Assembly: GCF_021531075.1 (NCBI RefSeq)
Contig: NZ_JADYTJ010000005.1
Location: 36,810 to 100,809 of the forward strand
DNA from: Bacteroides caecigallinarum
GTDB taxonomy: Bacteria; Bacteroidota; Bacteroidia; Bacteroidales; Bacteroidaceae
Direction: 5' to 3'
DNA: 64,000 nucleotides
Below, piece by piece: positions 53,824 through 62,331 of the stretch. The number at the start of each line of letters is the position of its first letter. Within the stretch, counting starts at the first letter, position 1. The translations under genes and the position numbers were made by a program. The notes under the pieces were generated by a model that had not been told where the DNA came from, made no database searches, and saw nothing but the letters and a program-made list of their open reading frames with translations.

Positions 53824-54732
53824 ATGATAAAAGAACCGAAAGTTTCTGTGGAGAAGAAGGTCTCAAAAAAGCCTGCCACAAGGCGCAAACCCCAGCAAAC
53901 AGCAAATGGCGGAAGTCGCAAATCGGTAAGGACTAAATCTTCCACTCCAAAGAAACATACAAAGCCCCGTAAACTCTCGGATGCAGCACATTACGCTCTG
54001 ATGGCAGTAGGTGCTTTGATATTTGTGGTTGGATTTTATTATTTCTTCATACGCCCTTATTCATACAGGTGGAAGCCATGCTACGGCATGAAGGCGTACG
54101 GCGTATGTCTGCCATACGGATATGCGGTACACGGAATAGACGTCTCACACCATCAGGACGAAATAGACTGGAAGGCCTTAAAGACTGTGCAGTATGCACA
54201 GTTCCCGGTACGTTTCGTATTTATTAAGGCTACCGAAGGAGGCGATTTTAAGGACAGGGCTTTCGACTATAATTTTGCCGAGGCCGACAGTACGCACTTC
54301 GTACGTGGAGCATATCATTTTTATAATCCGAACACCGACCCGGTGAAACAGGCGGATTTCTTTATTAAAAATGTGAAACTGAAAGCCGGAGATTTGCCTC
54401 CCGTACTCGACATAGAAAAGAAACCAAAGGATGTAGATAAACTGAAAAAGGATCTTCTGGTGTGGCTTGACAGGGTAGAGGAGCATTATAAGGTTAAACC
54501 GATATTGTATACTTCGTATAAGTTCAAGAACAAATATCTGTCCGATTCTGTTTTTAATACATACCCATATTGGATTGCCCATTATTATGTCGATTCCGTA
54601 CGGTACGAAGGCGAATGGAAGTTCTGGCAGCATACGGACGTCGGCACCTTGCCGGGAATAAATGAACAGGTGGACCTCAATGTATTCAACGGCTCCATGA
54701 GCGACTTATTGGAATTAACAATTAAGAATTAA
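53824..54732 (+). CDS. Membrane-anchored GH25 lysozyme-like muramidase
   Basis: The 302-residue protein starts with about 55 strongly basic residues (KKVSKKPATRRKPQQ...KSSTPKKHTKPRK). One membrane helix follows (YALMAVGALIFVVGFYYFFI, residues 59-78). The GH25 domain comes next: VHGIDVSHHQDEIDW with the first Asp, VRFVFIKATEGGDFKDRAF, VRGAYHFYNPNTDPVKQA, and PPVLDIEKKP with the catalytic Asp/Glu. IAHYYVDS and KFWQHTDVGTLPG complete it. It should cut the glycan backbone of peptidoglycan in the periplasm. The basic N-terminus stays in the cytoplasm and is unusual compared with secreted GH25 enzymes. Confidence 0.92.
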   Translation: MIKEPKVSVEKKVSKKPATRRKPQQTANGGSRKSVRTKSSTPKKHTKPRKLSDAAHYALMAVGALIFVVGFYYFFIRPYSYRWKPCYGMKAYGVCLPYGYAVHGIDVSHHQDEIDWKALKTVQYAQFPVRFVFIKATEGGDFKDRAFDYNFAEADSTHFVRGAYHFYNPNTDPVKQADFFIKNVKLKAGDLPPVLDIEKKPKDVDKLKKDLLVWLDRVEEHYKVKPILYTSYKFKNKYLSDSVFNTYPYWIAHYYVDSVRYEGEWKFWQHTDVGTLPGINEQVDLNVFNGSMSDLLELTIKN

Positions 54733-54774
54733 CAACTAACAACCAACAACTAACAACTAAAAACCAACAACTAA
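54730..54774. repeat. AACTAAC heptamer tract after the GH25 gene
   Basis: TAACAACTAACAACCAACAA and similar units continue to 54774, starting in the GH25 stop codon. It resembles the tract at 30220-30278, sharing AAAACCAACAACTAA. It fills the gap up to yccF. Confidence 0.75.
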
Positions 54775-54781
54775 TTATCAC

Positions 54782-55150
54782 ATGAACATTCTACTGAATA
54801 TACTCTGGATAATCTTTGGCGGATTATTCGTCAGTCTGGAATATATCGTATCCAGCTTTCTCCTTATGGTTACCATTGTAGGAATACCGTTTGGACTCCA
54901 GACACTCAAACTGGCAGTGCTTGCCCTTTTCCCTTTTGGAGTGAAGGTACAAAGCACACCGTCGAATGGAGGATGTCTTAGTGTTTTCATGAACCTTCTG
55001 TGGATTCTTCTGGGAGGGATATGGATTGCGCTTACTCACTTGCTTTTCGGAGCATTGCTGTGCATCACCGTCATAGGAATACCTTTCGGAATGCAGCATT
55101 TCAAGTTGGCAGGACTTGCCCTTACACCGTTCGGCAAGACTATATCGTGA
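54782..55150 (+). CDS. YccF-domain inner membrane protein
   Basis: The 122-residue protein has two copies of the YccF domain: GIPFGLQTLKLAVLALFPFGVKV and GIPFGMQHFKLAGLALTPFGKTI. Each is preceded by a hydrophobic hairpin (LLNILWIIFGGLFVSLEYIVSSFLLMVTIV; FMNLLWILLGGIWIALTHLLFGALLCITVI). Function of the family is not established. It lies 49 nt after the GH25 gene and 37 nt before the POT transporter. Confidence 0.93.
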   Translation: MNILLNILWIIFGGLFVSLEYIVSSFLLMVTIVGIPFGLQTLKLAVLALFPFGVKVQSTPSNGGCLSVFMNLLWILLGGIWIALTHLLFGALLCITVIGIPFGMQHFKLAGLALTPFGKTIS

Positions 55151-55187
55151 GACTATTTATTTTTTAATCTTTAATACATTTTTATTG

Positions 55188-56528
55188 ATGACAAAATTCT
55201 CTCGTGCGTTCTGGACAGCGAACCTGTCGGAACTTTTTGAACGTATGGCCTATTATGCCATCTTTATCGTAATTACACTTTATCTTTCAAACACATTAGG
55301 CTTCAACGATATCGAAGCAAGTCTTATTTCCGGCCTCTTTTCCGGTGGTCTCTATTTCCTGCCTATGTTCACCGGAGCATTTGCCGACAAGATAGGCTAC
55401 CGCAAAGCCATTCTGATAGCCTTTACCCTGCTCACTATCGGTTATCTGGGCCTTGGTATGCTACCTGTAATGCTGGAATCTGCAGGACTAGTGGAATATG
55501 GCGAAAAGACTCATTTCACCGGCCTTGAAACCAGCAGTCTGCGTCTGCTCATCGTTCCTATAATGGTGATACTTGTTATCGGAGGTTCGTTCATCAAGTC
55601 CATCATTTCTGCATCTGTAGCAAGAGAAACCACATCCGAAACACGTGCACGCGGATATTCCATCTTCTATATGATGGTCAACATAGGAGCCTTTACCGGC
55701 AAATGTTTTGTCGACCCATTACGTTCTGTTGTTGGCGATGAGGCTTATATCTACATCAATTTCTTCTCGGCTACATTGTGTTTCTTAGCCCTGCTTACCA
55801 TATTTTTCTTCTTTCATTCAGCCAATACATCCGGCGAAGGCAAGAGCATGGCCGAGGTGTTCCGCGGACTTGGCAAGGTGTTCACAAACGGCCGTCTGCT
55901 TCTGTTGATACTTATCGTTACAGGTTTCTGGATGATTCAGCATCAGATGTATGCCACAATGCCTAAATACGTTATCCGCATGGCCGGTGAGACAGCAAAG
56001 CCGGGATGGATAGCCAATGTAAATCCTTTCGTGGTGGTAATCTTCGTGAATATAATCACCCAGCTTATGGCAAAGCGCAAGGCACTTACATCTATGACTG
56101 TGGGTATGTTCCTTATCCCTCTTTCTGCATTGATTATGGCTACTGGAAATATGTTTGAAGGTGATATTTTCGGTATGCACCCTATCACAGTGATGATGAT
56201 TGCCGGTATTGCCGTACAGGCACTTGCCGAGTGTTTCATTTCTCCGCGATATATGGAATTCTTCTCTCTTCAGGCTCCGAAAGGCGAGGAGGGACTCTAT
56301 TTAGGATTCAGCCATCTGCATTCATTCCTTGCTTCAGTAATAGGTTTCGGTCTGTCCGGTATTCTTCTTACAGCATATTGTCCTGACCCTGCACTGTATG
56401 ACTCTGTAGAAGCATGGAAAGCCGATGCTGCCAATGCCCATTACATCTGGTACTGGTTTACCGGTATTGGTGCCATTTCTGCCATTGCGCTTATTATATA
56501 TGCCAAGGCAACAAAGAATGCGAAATAA
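55188..56528 (+). CDS. Proton-dependent oligopeptide transporter-like protein (POT/PTR2 branch of MFS)
   Basis: The 446-residue protein (start MTKFSRAFW at 55188) has about 12 membrane helices. ELFERMAYYAIF is the E-x-x-E-R-[FM]-x-Y-Y signature of POT carriers, where the Glu and Arg residues couple proton flow. GGLYFLPMFTGAFADKIGYRKAI is the MFS loop 2-3 motif, and RARGYSIFYMMVNIGAFTGK the POT helix-5 region. It probably takes up small peptides, though some relatives move other solutes. The open frame extends back to 55116, but that would overlap yccF and add 24 unfit residues. Confidence 0.88.
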   Translation: MTKFSRAFWTANLSELFERMAYYAIFIVITLYLSNTLGFNDIEASLISGLFSGGLYFLPMFTGAFADKIGYRKAILIAFTLLTIGYLGLGMLPVMLESAGLVEYGEKTHFTGLETSSLRLLIVPIMVILVIGGSFIKSIISASVARETTSETRARGYSIFYMMVNIGAFTGKCFVDPLRSVVGDEAYIYINFFSATLCFLALLTIFFFFHSANTSGEGKSMAEVFRGLGKVFTNGRLLLLILIVTGFWMIQHQMYATMPKYVIRMAGETAKPGWIANVNPFVVVIFVNIITQLMAKRKALTSMTVGMFLIPLSALIMATGNMFEGDIFGMHPITVMMIAGIAVQALAECFISPRYMEFFSLQAPKGEEGLYLGFSHLHSFLASVIGFGLSGILLTAYCPDPALYDSVEAWKADAANAHYIWYWFTGIGAISAIALIIYAKATKNAK

Positions 56529-56589
56529 TTTTCTTGTTGAGTGAACGGTCACTGAACGATGAGCATTCACCGTAAATATTAAGAAAAGG

Positions 56590-56638
56590 AAAGACGCATA
56601 ATGAATGTTTTTTTTGAGGTCATTCATTATGCGTCTTT
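56590..56638. terminator. Bidirectional terminator between the POT gene and prmA
   Basis: AAAGACGCATAATGAATG (56590-56607) and CATTCATTATGCGTCTTT (56621-56638) form a perfect 18-bp stem between two convergent genes. Upstream, 56541-56572 holds GTGAACGGTCACTGAACG and CATTCACCG, a motif echoed at 63689-63743. Confidence 0.88.
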
Positions 56639-56666
56639 TGTTTTGCAAAGACTTTTTATTACCTTA

Positions 56667-57512
56667 TCACTCCATCACAAGTTTCACTGCAGCCCAATTG
56701 TTCTTCTCGCGGTAATGTACAAACTTCAGTCCCAGACTTTCACCTTTGCTGCGGATGGCATCTATATCCTGTACATAGAATCCGCTCATATATATTTCCG
56801 AACCTTTGTGCATACATGCTGTATATGCAGCCATGTCGTTCAGAAGAATATTTCTGTTGATGTTTGCTATTATCACATCGAAAGGCTTGCGTCCTTCCAG
56901 TAACGATGCATCACCCAGTTCCACTGTGATATTGTTTATATTGTTCAGTGCTATATTGTCTCGCGAATTGTTCACACACCAGTCGTCTATATCGATGGCT
57001 GTTACAGGGTCTGCTCCTCTCATGCTTGCCAGGATTGCAAGTATTGATGTTCCGCAGCCCATGTCGAGTACAGATTTGCCTTTCAGGTCGGCGTCAAGCA
57101 GTTCGCCAAGGATAGAACTTGTTGTTTCGTGATGTCCTGTTCCGAAAGCCATCTGCGGATTAATGACAATGTCATATTCAGCCTTTGGATAATCCTTGTG
57201 GAATGTGCTGTGTATCACACATCTGTCTTCTATTACTATAGGTTGGAAGAAGTTCTTTTCCCATTCTTCGTTCCAATCCTTGTCTTCCGGTTCTGTTATG
57301 GTGTATGTTATCTCTGTATTGGGAATAGGGAAATCTGCTATTATGTTTTTTAGGGCTTCTTCGTCGAAAAGTGACTGTTGTATATAGGCTTGCATGCCTC
57401 CTTCGCATTCTACAAAACTTTCAAAACCTGCTTCAGCCGTAAGTGCGGAAAGGATGTCTGTAATAGTTTCATTACATGGATTAGCGGAAAATGTAACTTC
57501 AAAGTATTTCAT
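56667..57512 (-). CDS. prmA: Ribosomal protein L11 methyltransferase
   Basis: The 281-residue SAM-dependent methyltransferase has an N-terminal L11-binding domain (residues 1-95). The catalytic domain has VINPQMAFGTGHHETTSSILGELL (substrate/SAM motif), KSVLDMGCGTSILAILASMRGADPVTAIDIDDW (motif I) and FDVIIANINRNILL (N-P-P-Y-like motif of PrmA). It methylates amino groups of ribosomal protein L11. Length and motifs are normal. A -7 element lies at 57542-57549. Confidence 0.96.
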   Translation of the reverse strand: MKYFEVTFSANPCNETITDILSALTAEAGFESFVECEGGMQAYIQQSLFDEEALKNIIADFPIPNTEITYTITEPEDKDWNEEWEKNFFQPIVIEDRCVIHSTFHKDYPKAEYDIVINPQMAFGTGHHETTSSILGELLDADLKGKSVLDMGCGTSILAILASMRGADPVTAIDIDDWCVNNSRDNIALNNINNITVELGDASLLEGRKPFDVIIANINRNILLNDMAAYTACMHKGSEIYMSGFYVQDIDAIRSKGESLGLKFVHYREKNNWAAVKLVME

Positions 57513-57541
57513 ATGTGGATTTTTTTGTTTAATTTATGACG

Positions 57542-57549
57542 CAAAGATA
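57542..57549 (-). promoter_or_regulatory. -7 element of prmA
   Basis: TATCTTTG on the minus strand lies 30 nt before the ATG; -33 not clear. On the other strand a near-match TATCTTCG (57647-57654) precedes the toxin-antitoxin pair. Confidence 0.4.
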
Positions 57550-57683
57550 ATAAAAGAATGAATGGCATAATAATGTTGTTTACCTTTGTTTATCTTGATA
57601 TTGTGAAATAATAAATTTAAATATACTATATTTCGGATTAATTGTTTATCTTCGCATAAATGAACTGTTAAAATGTCATATAT

Positions 57684-57905
57684 ATGGAAAGAACTGTATT
57701 TAATAAAGCTCAACTTGAGATGCTTGAAATTATGGCAAATGTGCGTTCGGAAAAGGAGTTGGATGAACTTAAGCATGTGATATCTGAGTATTATGCTAAG
57801 CGTGCAGATGAAGAAATGGAAAAATTATGGGAATCTGGTCAATGGAATGAACAGACATTAAAGGATTTAAGTAACGCTCATTATCGTACGCCTTATAAGC
57901 AATGA
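57684..57905 (+). CDS. Probable antitoxin of a PIN-domain toxin-antitoxin pair
   Basis: The 73-residue acidic protein is not of a named family I can recognise. Its sequence (FNKAQLEMLEIMANVRSEKELDELKHVISEYYAKRADEEMEKLWESGQWNEQTLKDL) is predicted all-helical. A C-terminal tail (LSNAHYRTPYKQ) could wrap the toxin. The antitoxin call rests on size, charge and position: its TGA overlaps the PIN gene's ATG (ATGA). This arrangement is common for type II modules. Confidence 0.75.
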   Translation: MERTVFNKAQLEMLEIMANVRSEKELDELKHVISEYYAKRADEEMEKLWESGQWNEQTLKDLSNAHYRTPYKQ

Positions 57906-58318
57906 ACAGGTTAATTGTTTTGGATACCAATTGTTTGGTACAAATGTTGTCTATCCATAGTCCGTATCGTCCAGCATGGCAGGCATTTCGAGATGGTAAG
58001 TATATCCTATGCGTTACAAATGAAATATTGGAAGAATATCAGGAAATTATATGTAGAGTAGCAAATGATGTCGTAGCTCATAATATTGTTAATGCAATAG
58101 CACGTAGCCCATATACTCGTTTTTTTACTCCCCATTTTCACTTTCGCCTAATAGAACAAGACCCTGATGATAATAAATTTGTTGATTGTGCTATAGTGGC
58201 AGGTGCAGATTACATAGTAAGTGAGGATGCTCATTTTCGTGTTTTGGATACAATTCCTTTTCCTAAAGTTTTTGTATTAAGATTGGAGCAGTTTATAGCA
58301 GAATTAGAAAATTACTAA
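57902..58318 (+). CDS. PIN-domain toxin (putative RNase)
   Basis: The 138-residue protein has the PIN-domain acidic set. VLDTNCLVQML carries the first Asp near residue 8, NEILEEYQEII the conserved Glu, and DPDDNKFVDCAIVAGADYIVSEDAHF the later Asp cluster. It matches the group often annotated as putative toxin-antitoxin system toxin component, PIN family. Family toxins cut RNA, often tRNA, when freed from the antitoxin. All acidic residues appear intact, so it should be functional. It is followed by a terminator at 58344-58388. Confidence 0.9.
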   Translation: MNRLIVLDTNCLVQMLSIHSPYRPAWQAFRDGKYILCVTNEILEEYQEIICRVANDVVAHNIVNAIARSPYTRFFTPHFHFRLIEQDPDDNKFVDCAIVAGADYIVSEDAHFRVLDTIPFPKVFVLRLEQFIAELENY

Positions 58319-58343
58319 CTTACTTTCCTATTCAAGATTCAAT

Positions 58344-58388
58344 ATCGTCTTATCATATATTTTGATATGGTGAGGCGATTTTTTTTAT
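58344..58388 (+). terminator. Intrinsic terminator of the PIN module
   Basis: ATCGTCTTATCATAT (58344-58358) pairs with ATATGGTGAGGCGAT (58365-58379) through 15 bp with three wobbles, then eight or more Ts. Confidence 0.85.
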
Positions 58389-58439
58389 TAGTTATACGCA
58401 AAATAGGGAAAACCCTATGATATATTAGGGAATTTCTAT

Positions 58440-58469
58440 ACTATGTATGATATACACATAGTATATTTG
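58440..58469 (+). promoter_or_regulatory. -7 element with an inverted repeat just upstream (possible operator)
   Basis: TATATTTG (58462-58469) is a -7 element 54 nt before the ATG at 58524. ACTATGT (58440-58446) and ACATAGT (58456-58462) are a perfect 7-bp inverted repeat in the -33 to -7 spacer, where a repressor or activator could bind. No TTTG is present at -33, which fits a regulated promoter. Confidence 0.5.
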
Positions 58470-58523
58470 TAAGTGAATAAAAGTACGATGTAAAAACTTA
58501 CAAACTTAAAAACTTACAAAGAT

Positions 58524-59834
58524 ATGAAGATGAGAAGAAAAGTACTGGCTTCTATGCTGTTTGCTTTCCTGCCGTGGTTGGCAATGGCGCAGAGTACTGA
58601 CGACCTTTATTTTGTCCCTAAGAAAGAGAAAAAGACAGAAATTCGTCAGAAGGTTGAAGTGGTACCTAAGGAAGTCTCAGAAAAAACGGTGGACGCAACG
58701 ACAGCCAATACGGCTATAGTGGTGAAAGATGTGAAAGGAAATGTGCGCGATGTTGATGAATATAACCGCAGGTACACCTCACGCGATAATACCTTTAAAT
58801 ATGAGAATGATACACTCTATATCGAAGAAAAGCCATATGGCGAACGTGGCGAATGGGTAAACGGATTCCAGGGCTCGGACATGGACTATGAGTATGCCAT
58901 GCGTCTTGTCCGTTTCCGCAATCCAAAATATGCCATACCTATAAGCAGTCCGCTATATTGGGATGTGGTATACGGAGTATATCCTTCATGGGACTGGAAT
59001 GTATACGACGACGGCATGTATGCATATGTTTTCCCTACCTACAGCAACCGCCTGTGGTGGGACTGGCGCTGGTCGTCAGGCTTCTATGGTCCGGGTTGGG
59101 GATTTGGTTTCGGATGGTACTCCCCTTGGTACTCATCATGGTATTCTCCTTGGTATTCACCTTGGTATTACGGCGGATGGTACTCTCCTTGGTACGCAGG
59201 TTATTGGGGTGGCTATTGGGGTGGCTACTGGGGACCGGGATGGCATCACCATTATCCATATTATGGATGGAACAGCGGATGGCATCGCTCAGGACATTCC
59301 GATTACAGACCGGGTAGATATCTGTCTGGAACAGGAAGTTCCACAATTGCTACAGGGTCATCGTATACCAGACGTACACAGTCATCATCTGCCATAACTA
59401 ACAACAGGGCTAATACGGCCGACAGACGTTCTTCTATAGGCAGGGTAGTGACAGGTAGCAACACCCGTGGCGAGGCCACACAGTCTGTACGTCCGGGCAG
59501 AACTGCAATCAGAACTCAAGGCACTACTGTTGGTACAGGTACTACCGGAACTTCTACAGGAACACGTGTAAACTCCGGCACTTATACCCGTCCTAGTACA
59601 GGAACATATATCCGCAGGAGCACCACTAATGTCGACAGGACCGGTTCCAGCTATAACCGTCCTAGCAGTACCCGACGCAGCTCAAATTATTATAACAACA
59701 ATAACAGCAGCACATACCAGCGTTCCAACACAAGTACGTCCGGTAGCAGCTTCAGCAGGAGCAGCAGCAGTTACAGCAGGTCATCAGGTGGTTCCGTGTC
59801 ACGTTCAAGCGGTGGAAGCACCCGACGCAGATAG
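58524..59834 (+). CDS. Exported protein with Trp/Tyr/Gly-rich repeat core and Ser/Thr/Arg-rich tail
   Basis: The 436-residue protein has a signal peptide (VLASMLFAFLPWLAMAQ). A charged region (residues 24-170) with NTFKYENDTLYIEEKP and DYEYAMRLVRFRNPKYAIPISSPLYWD follows. The aromatic core (173-255) is built on WYSPWY units and YWGG units, with a HHHYPYYGW patch. The low-complexity tail is rich in Ser, Thr, Gly, Arg and Asn and ends STRRR. Such cores are sometimes mis-annotated as vitellogenin-like; I know no function. Surface or envelope location is likely. The next gene, 35 nt downstream, encodes a FadL-like outer-membrane protein, so they probably work in the same place. Confidence 0.85.
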   Translation: MKMRRKVLASMLFAFLPWLAMAQSTDDLYFVPKKEKKTEIRQKVEVVPKEVSEKTVDATTANTAIVVKDVKGNVRDVDEYNRRYTSRDNTFKYENDTLYIEEKPYGERGEWVNGFQGSDMDYEYAMRLVRFRNPKYAIPISSPLYWDVVYGVYPSWDWNVYDDGMYAYVFPTYSNRLWWDWRWSSGFYGPGWGFGFGWYSPWYSSWYSPWYSPWYYGGWYSPWYAGYWGGYWGGYWGPGWHHHYPYYGWNSGWHRSGHSDYRPGRYLSGTGSSTIATGSSYTRRTQSSSAITNNRANTADRRSSIGRVVTGSNTRGEATQSVRPGRTAIRTQGTTVGTGTTGTSTGTRVNSGTYTRPSTGTYIRRSTTNVDRTGSSYNRPSSTRRSSNYYNNNNSSTYQRSNTSTSGSSFSRSSSSYSRSSGGSVSRSSGGSTRRR

Positions 59835-59869
59835 TGTAATGAATTGTTTTTCTAAAAAAACGACACACA

Positions 59870-61501
59870 ATGAAAAGAATAAATATTTTCGCAATATTGA
59901 CAATGTCGGTATCGGCATTGATGGCACAGACACAATATGATGCAGCCCGTATCGCCGGAACAGAACTGAACGGAACAGCACGTTTCGTAGGTATGGGAGG
60001 TGCTATGGGAGCTTTGGGAGCCGACATATCCGTAATAGGAACAAATCCTGCAGGTATAGCTCTCTTCCGAAGCCACAATGTATCCACTTCATTCGGCTTT
60101 AACAAGAGTATGACCAACAGCTCATTCAATGGAACAAAGGTGAGCGACAGCCGTACAAAAGCATCATTCGACCAGATAGGATTTGTCTATTCAAACAAGA
60201 TAGGAAACAATACCAATCTGAGATATCTGAATTTCGGTTTCAACTACCATAAGGCAGCAAACTTCAACAGACAGTTCACTTCCAAAGGGGCACTGAACGG
60301 TTCGTCGCTAAGCTGGCAGATGACAGATATGATGATAGGAGAGGGATATGGTTCGCAGGAAAGCTACGATATGGTTCTTGATGCCGATAATCCATATACA
60401 TCTTCAAACTTTTACGGCACTCCATTCCTGGGTTCGATGGGAGCAAGAACCGGACTCGTTGACGGCGGAACAGACGAACAGGGCTTCTACATGATGGGGT
60501 GGAATGGTGATATGGGCGAATACTACAGTCGCGAAGAAGGCGGTATAAACCAGTACGATTTCAATATGTCCTTCAATGTTCAGGACCGTTATTATTTCGG
60601 TGTAACGCTTGGAGTATACGATGTGAACTACAACCGTTACTCTTCGTATTCCGAAACATTACTTGACGATAATGGAGCAGACAACGGAAACTTTACGTTG
60701 AACAACTGGTTTAGTACCCGGGGAACAGGCTACGACCTCAAGTTTGGTTTTATAGCACGTCCGTTTGAATATTCCCCGTTCAGAGTTGGTTTTGCCATAC
60801 ATACACCTGTGTGGTATATGCTGACAGACAGATACACTTCTACGCTGAACACAGATATATTGGCAATGCCTCAGCCATATACAGAAAACCTTACCGACTA
60901 TCTTAATCCGGATTATGTGTGGGACTATCGTATGCGTACTCCGTGGAAGTTTAATGTAAACATGGGGACCACATTCAGCGGTGTGCTTGCCGTAGGAGCA
61001 GAATATGAGTATTCCGATTATTCATATATCAACTACCGCGATTATAACGGATACGAACTCTCAAGCTCGAATGTAGCTACAGACAAATACCTTAAAGGAG
61101 TGCATACATTGAAACTCGGAATGGAAGCCATGCTTACCCCTTCCTTCAGTTTCCGTGCCGGATACAACTATGTCACTTCGGCATTCAAGGAAGGTTCCGT
61201 GCGATATGTGCCAAATGTAGATACAATGCAGGACAAGTATATATGGTTTGACGAGACACGTACCGATCCGGAATATCACAACATCAAGGCCCGCAACACA
61301 ATCACTTTGGGACTCGGTTACAGTGGTAGGGTAGTATATGCCGATGTAGCATATAAATATGACTTCTACAAGTCCGATTTCTATATGTTCGACGACTATA
61401 AGTTTGCCAATGACGGTGTAACGGTTACAGAGAGAAACAATTCTGCTTTGCTAGACCACAATCGTCATCAGGTACTGTTTACCGTAGGTTGCAGATTCTA
61501 A
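59870..61501 (+). CDS. FadL/OmpP1-type outer-membrane beta-barrel protein
   Basis: The 543-residue protein has a signal peptide (IFAILTMSVSALMAQ). It continues QYDAARIAGTELNGTARFVGMGGAMGALGADISVIGTNPAGIALF; the GT-AR-GMGGA and NPAG motifs are typical of OmpP1/FadL/TodX porins and PorV-like proteins. Many alternating aromatic strands follow, and the protein ends in F (VLFTVGCRF), the outer-membrane assembly signal. Members import hydrophobic substrates; some Bacteroides homologues carry the name hemin receptor without proof. It is cotranscribed with the aromatic-repeat protein. Confidence 0.88.
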   Translation: MKRINIFAILTMSVSALMAQTQYDAARIAGTELNGTARFVGMGGAMGALGADISVIGTNPAGIALFRSHNVSTSFGFNKSMTNSSFNGTKVSDSRTKASFDQIGFVYSNKIGNNTNLRYLNFGFNYHKAANFNRQFTSKGALNGSSLSWQMTDMMIGEGYGSQESYDMVLDADNPYTSSNFYGTPFLGSMGARTGLVDGGTDEQGFYMMGWNGDMGEYYSREEGGINQYDFNMSFNVQDRYYFGVTLGVYDVNYNRYSSYSETLLDDNGADNGNFTLNNWFSTRGTGYDLKFGFIARPFEYSPFRVGFAIHTPVWYMLTDRYTSTLNTDILAMPQPYTENLTDYLNPDYVWDYRMRTPWKFNVNMGTTFSGVLAVGAEYEYSDYSYINYRDYNGYELSSSNVATDKYLKGVHTLKLGMEAMLTPSFSFRAGYNYVTSAFKEGSVRYVPNVDTMQDKYIWFDETRTDPEYHNIKARNTITLGLGYSGRVVYADVAYKYDFYKSDFYMFDDYKFANDGVTVTERNNSALLDHNRHQVLFTVGCRF

Positions 61502-61613
61502 TCATTTTCATCTTTCATATACAATATCTTTGTGTCATCCGGCTTGATGTTTCATCAGGTCGGATGTTTTTTTTGATGACAATCATAAGTCTAGTTCCAT
61601 TCTGTTCCATAAC

Positions 61614-61644
61614 TTTGTGTCCTATTGTTTTTTTCGTATATTTG
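61614..61644 (+). promoter_or_regulatory. Promoter of the darT-darG module
   Basis: TTTG at 61614-61617 and TATATTTG at 61637-61644 are exactly 19 nt apart, and the darT ATG (61669) follows 25 nt later. Confidence 0.85.
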
Positions 61645-61668
61645 CATTTGGATATAAATAGTATTATT

Positions 61669-62331
61669 ATGGCTGAAAGAACAAATAATATACCGCCAAA
61701 TCCATTGTATATTTTTAGAATGATTCATTTTGATAATCTTGAATATATTTTGACGAATGGCATTTGCTGTAGCAGGCATCCGAAAGCAGATCCCGGATAT
61801 ATTAATATTGGAGATTCCAGCCTGATTTCCCAACGTGACAACTATGTAGTTCGTGTGGATCCGCCTGGCGGAGTACTTGGTGACTATATCCCGTTTTATT
61901 TTGCCGGGCATACCCCAATGTTGCTTAAGATAATAACGGGTTATGGAGTAGACAAAATCCCACAGGAAGATATAATTTTTATCTGTTGTAAAGTGAATGA
62001 TATAATTGACTATACAAATGAATGGTGTTTTACGGATGGACATGCCAAGTCTGCTATTACAGAATATTTTAATGATTTAAGATTTATATCACGTGTTGAT
62101 TGGAATGCCGTAAAGGCAACCAAATGGACAAATGATGAGAACGATTTTGACAGGACAAGAAAAAAACAGGCTGAATTTCTTGTTAAATATTTCATACCTG
62201 TTCCATATATAAGTAGTATAATAGTGAAGAACTCTGAAAAGGAAGAGGAAGTTCGTAGTATTCTTAACAGATTGAATATTAATATCCCGATACATATTGA
62301 TGTTGAAAATAATTTTTATTACAAATGCTAA
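61669..62331 (+). CDS. darT: DarT-type DNA ADP-ribosyltransferase toxin
   Basis: The 220-residue protein (start MAERTNNIPPNPLY, placed by the promoter) matches the DUF4433/DarT family. YIFRMIHFDNLEYILTNGI is the NAD-binding start, followed by SLISQRDNYVV. GVLGDYIPFYFAGHTPML corresponds to the diagnostic DYVPFYF..RSPML region, and KKQAEFLVKYFIPVPYI carries the catalytic Glu. Known DarT enzymes attach ADP-ribose to thymidine or guanosine in single-stranded DNA, blocking replication and acting in phage defence. An open frame runs back to 61489, but the promoter lies within it. Its end overlaps darG by 7 nt. Confidence 0.9.
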   Translation: MAERTNNIPPNPLYIFRMIHFDNLEYILTNGICCSRHPKADPGYINIGDSSLISQRDNYVVRVDPPGGVLGDYIPFYFAGHTPMLLKIITGYGVDKIPQEDIIFICCKVNDIIDYTNEWCFTDGHAKSAITEYFNDLRFISRVDWNAVKATKWTNDENDFDRTRKKQAEFLVKYFIPVPYISSIIVKNSEKEEEVRSILNRLNINIPIHIDVENNFYYKC

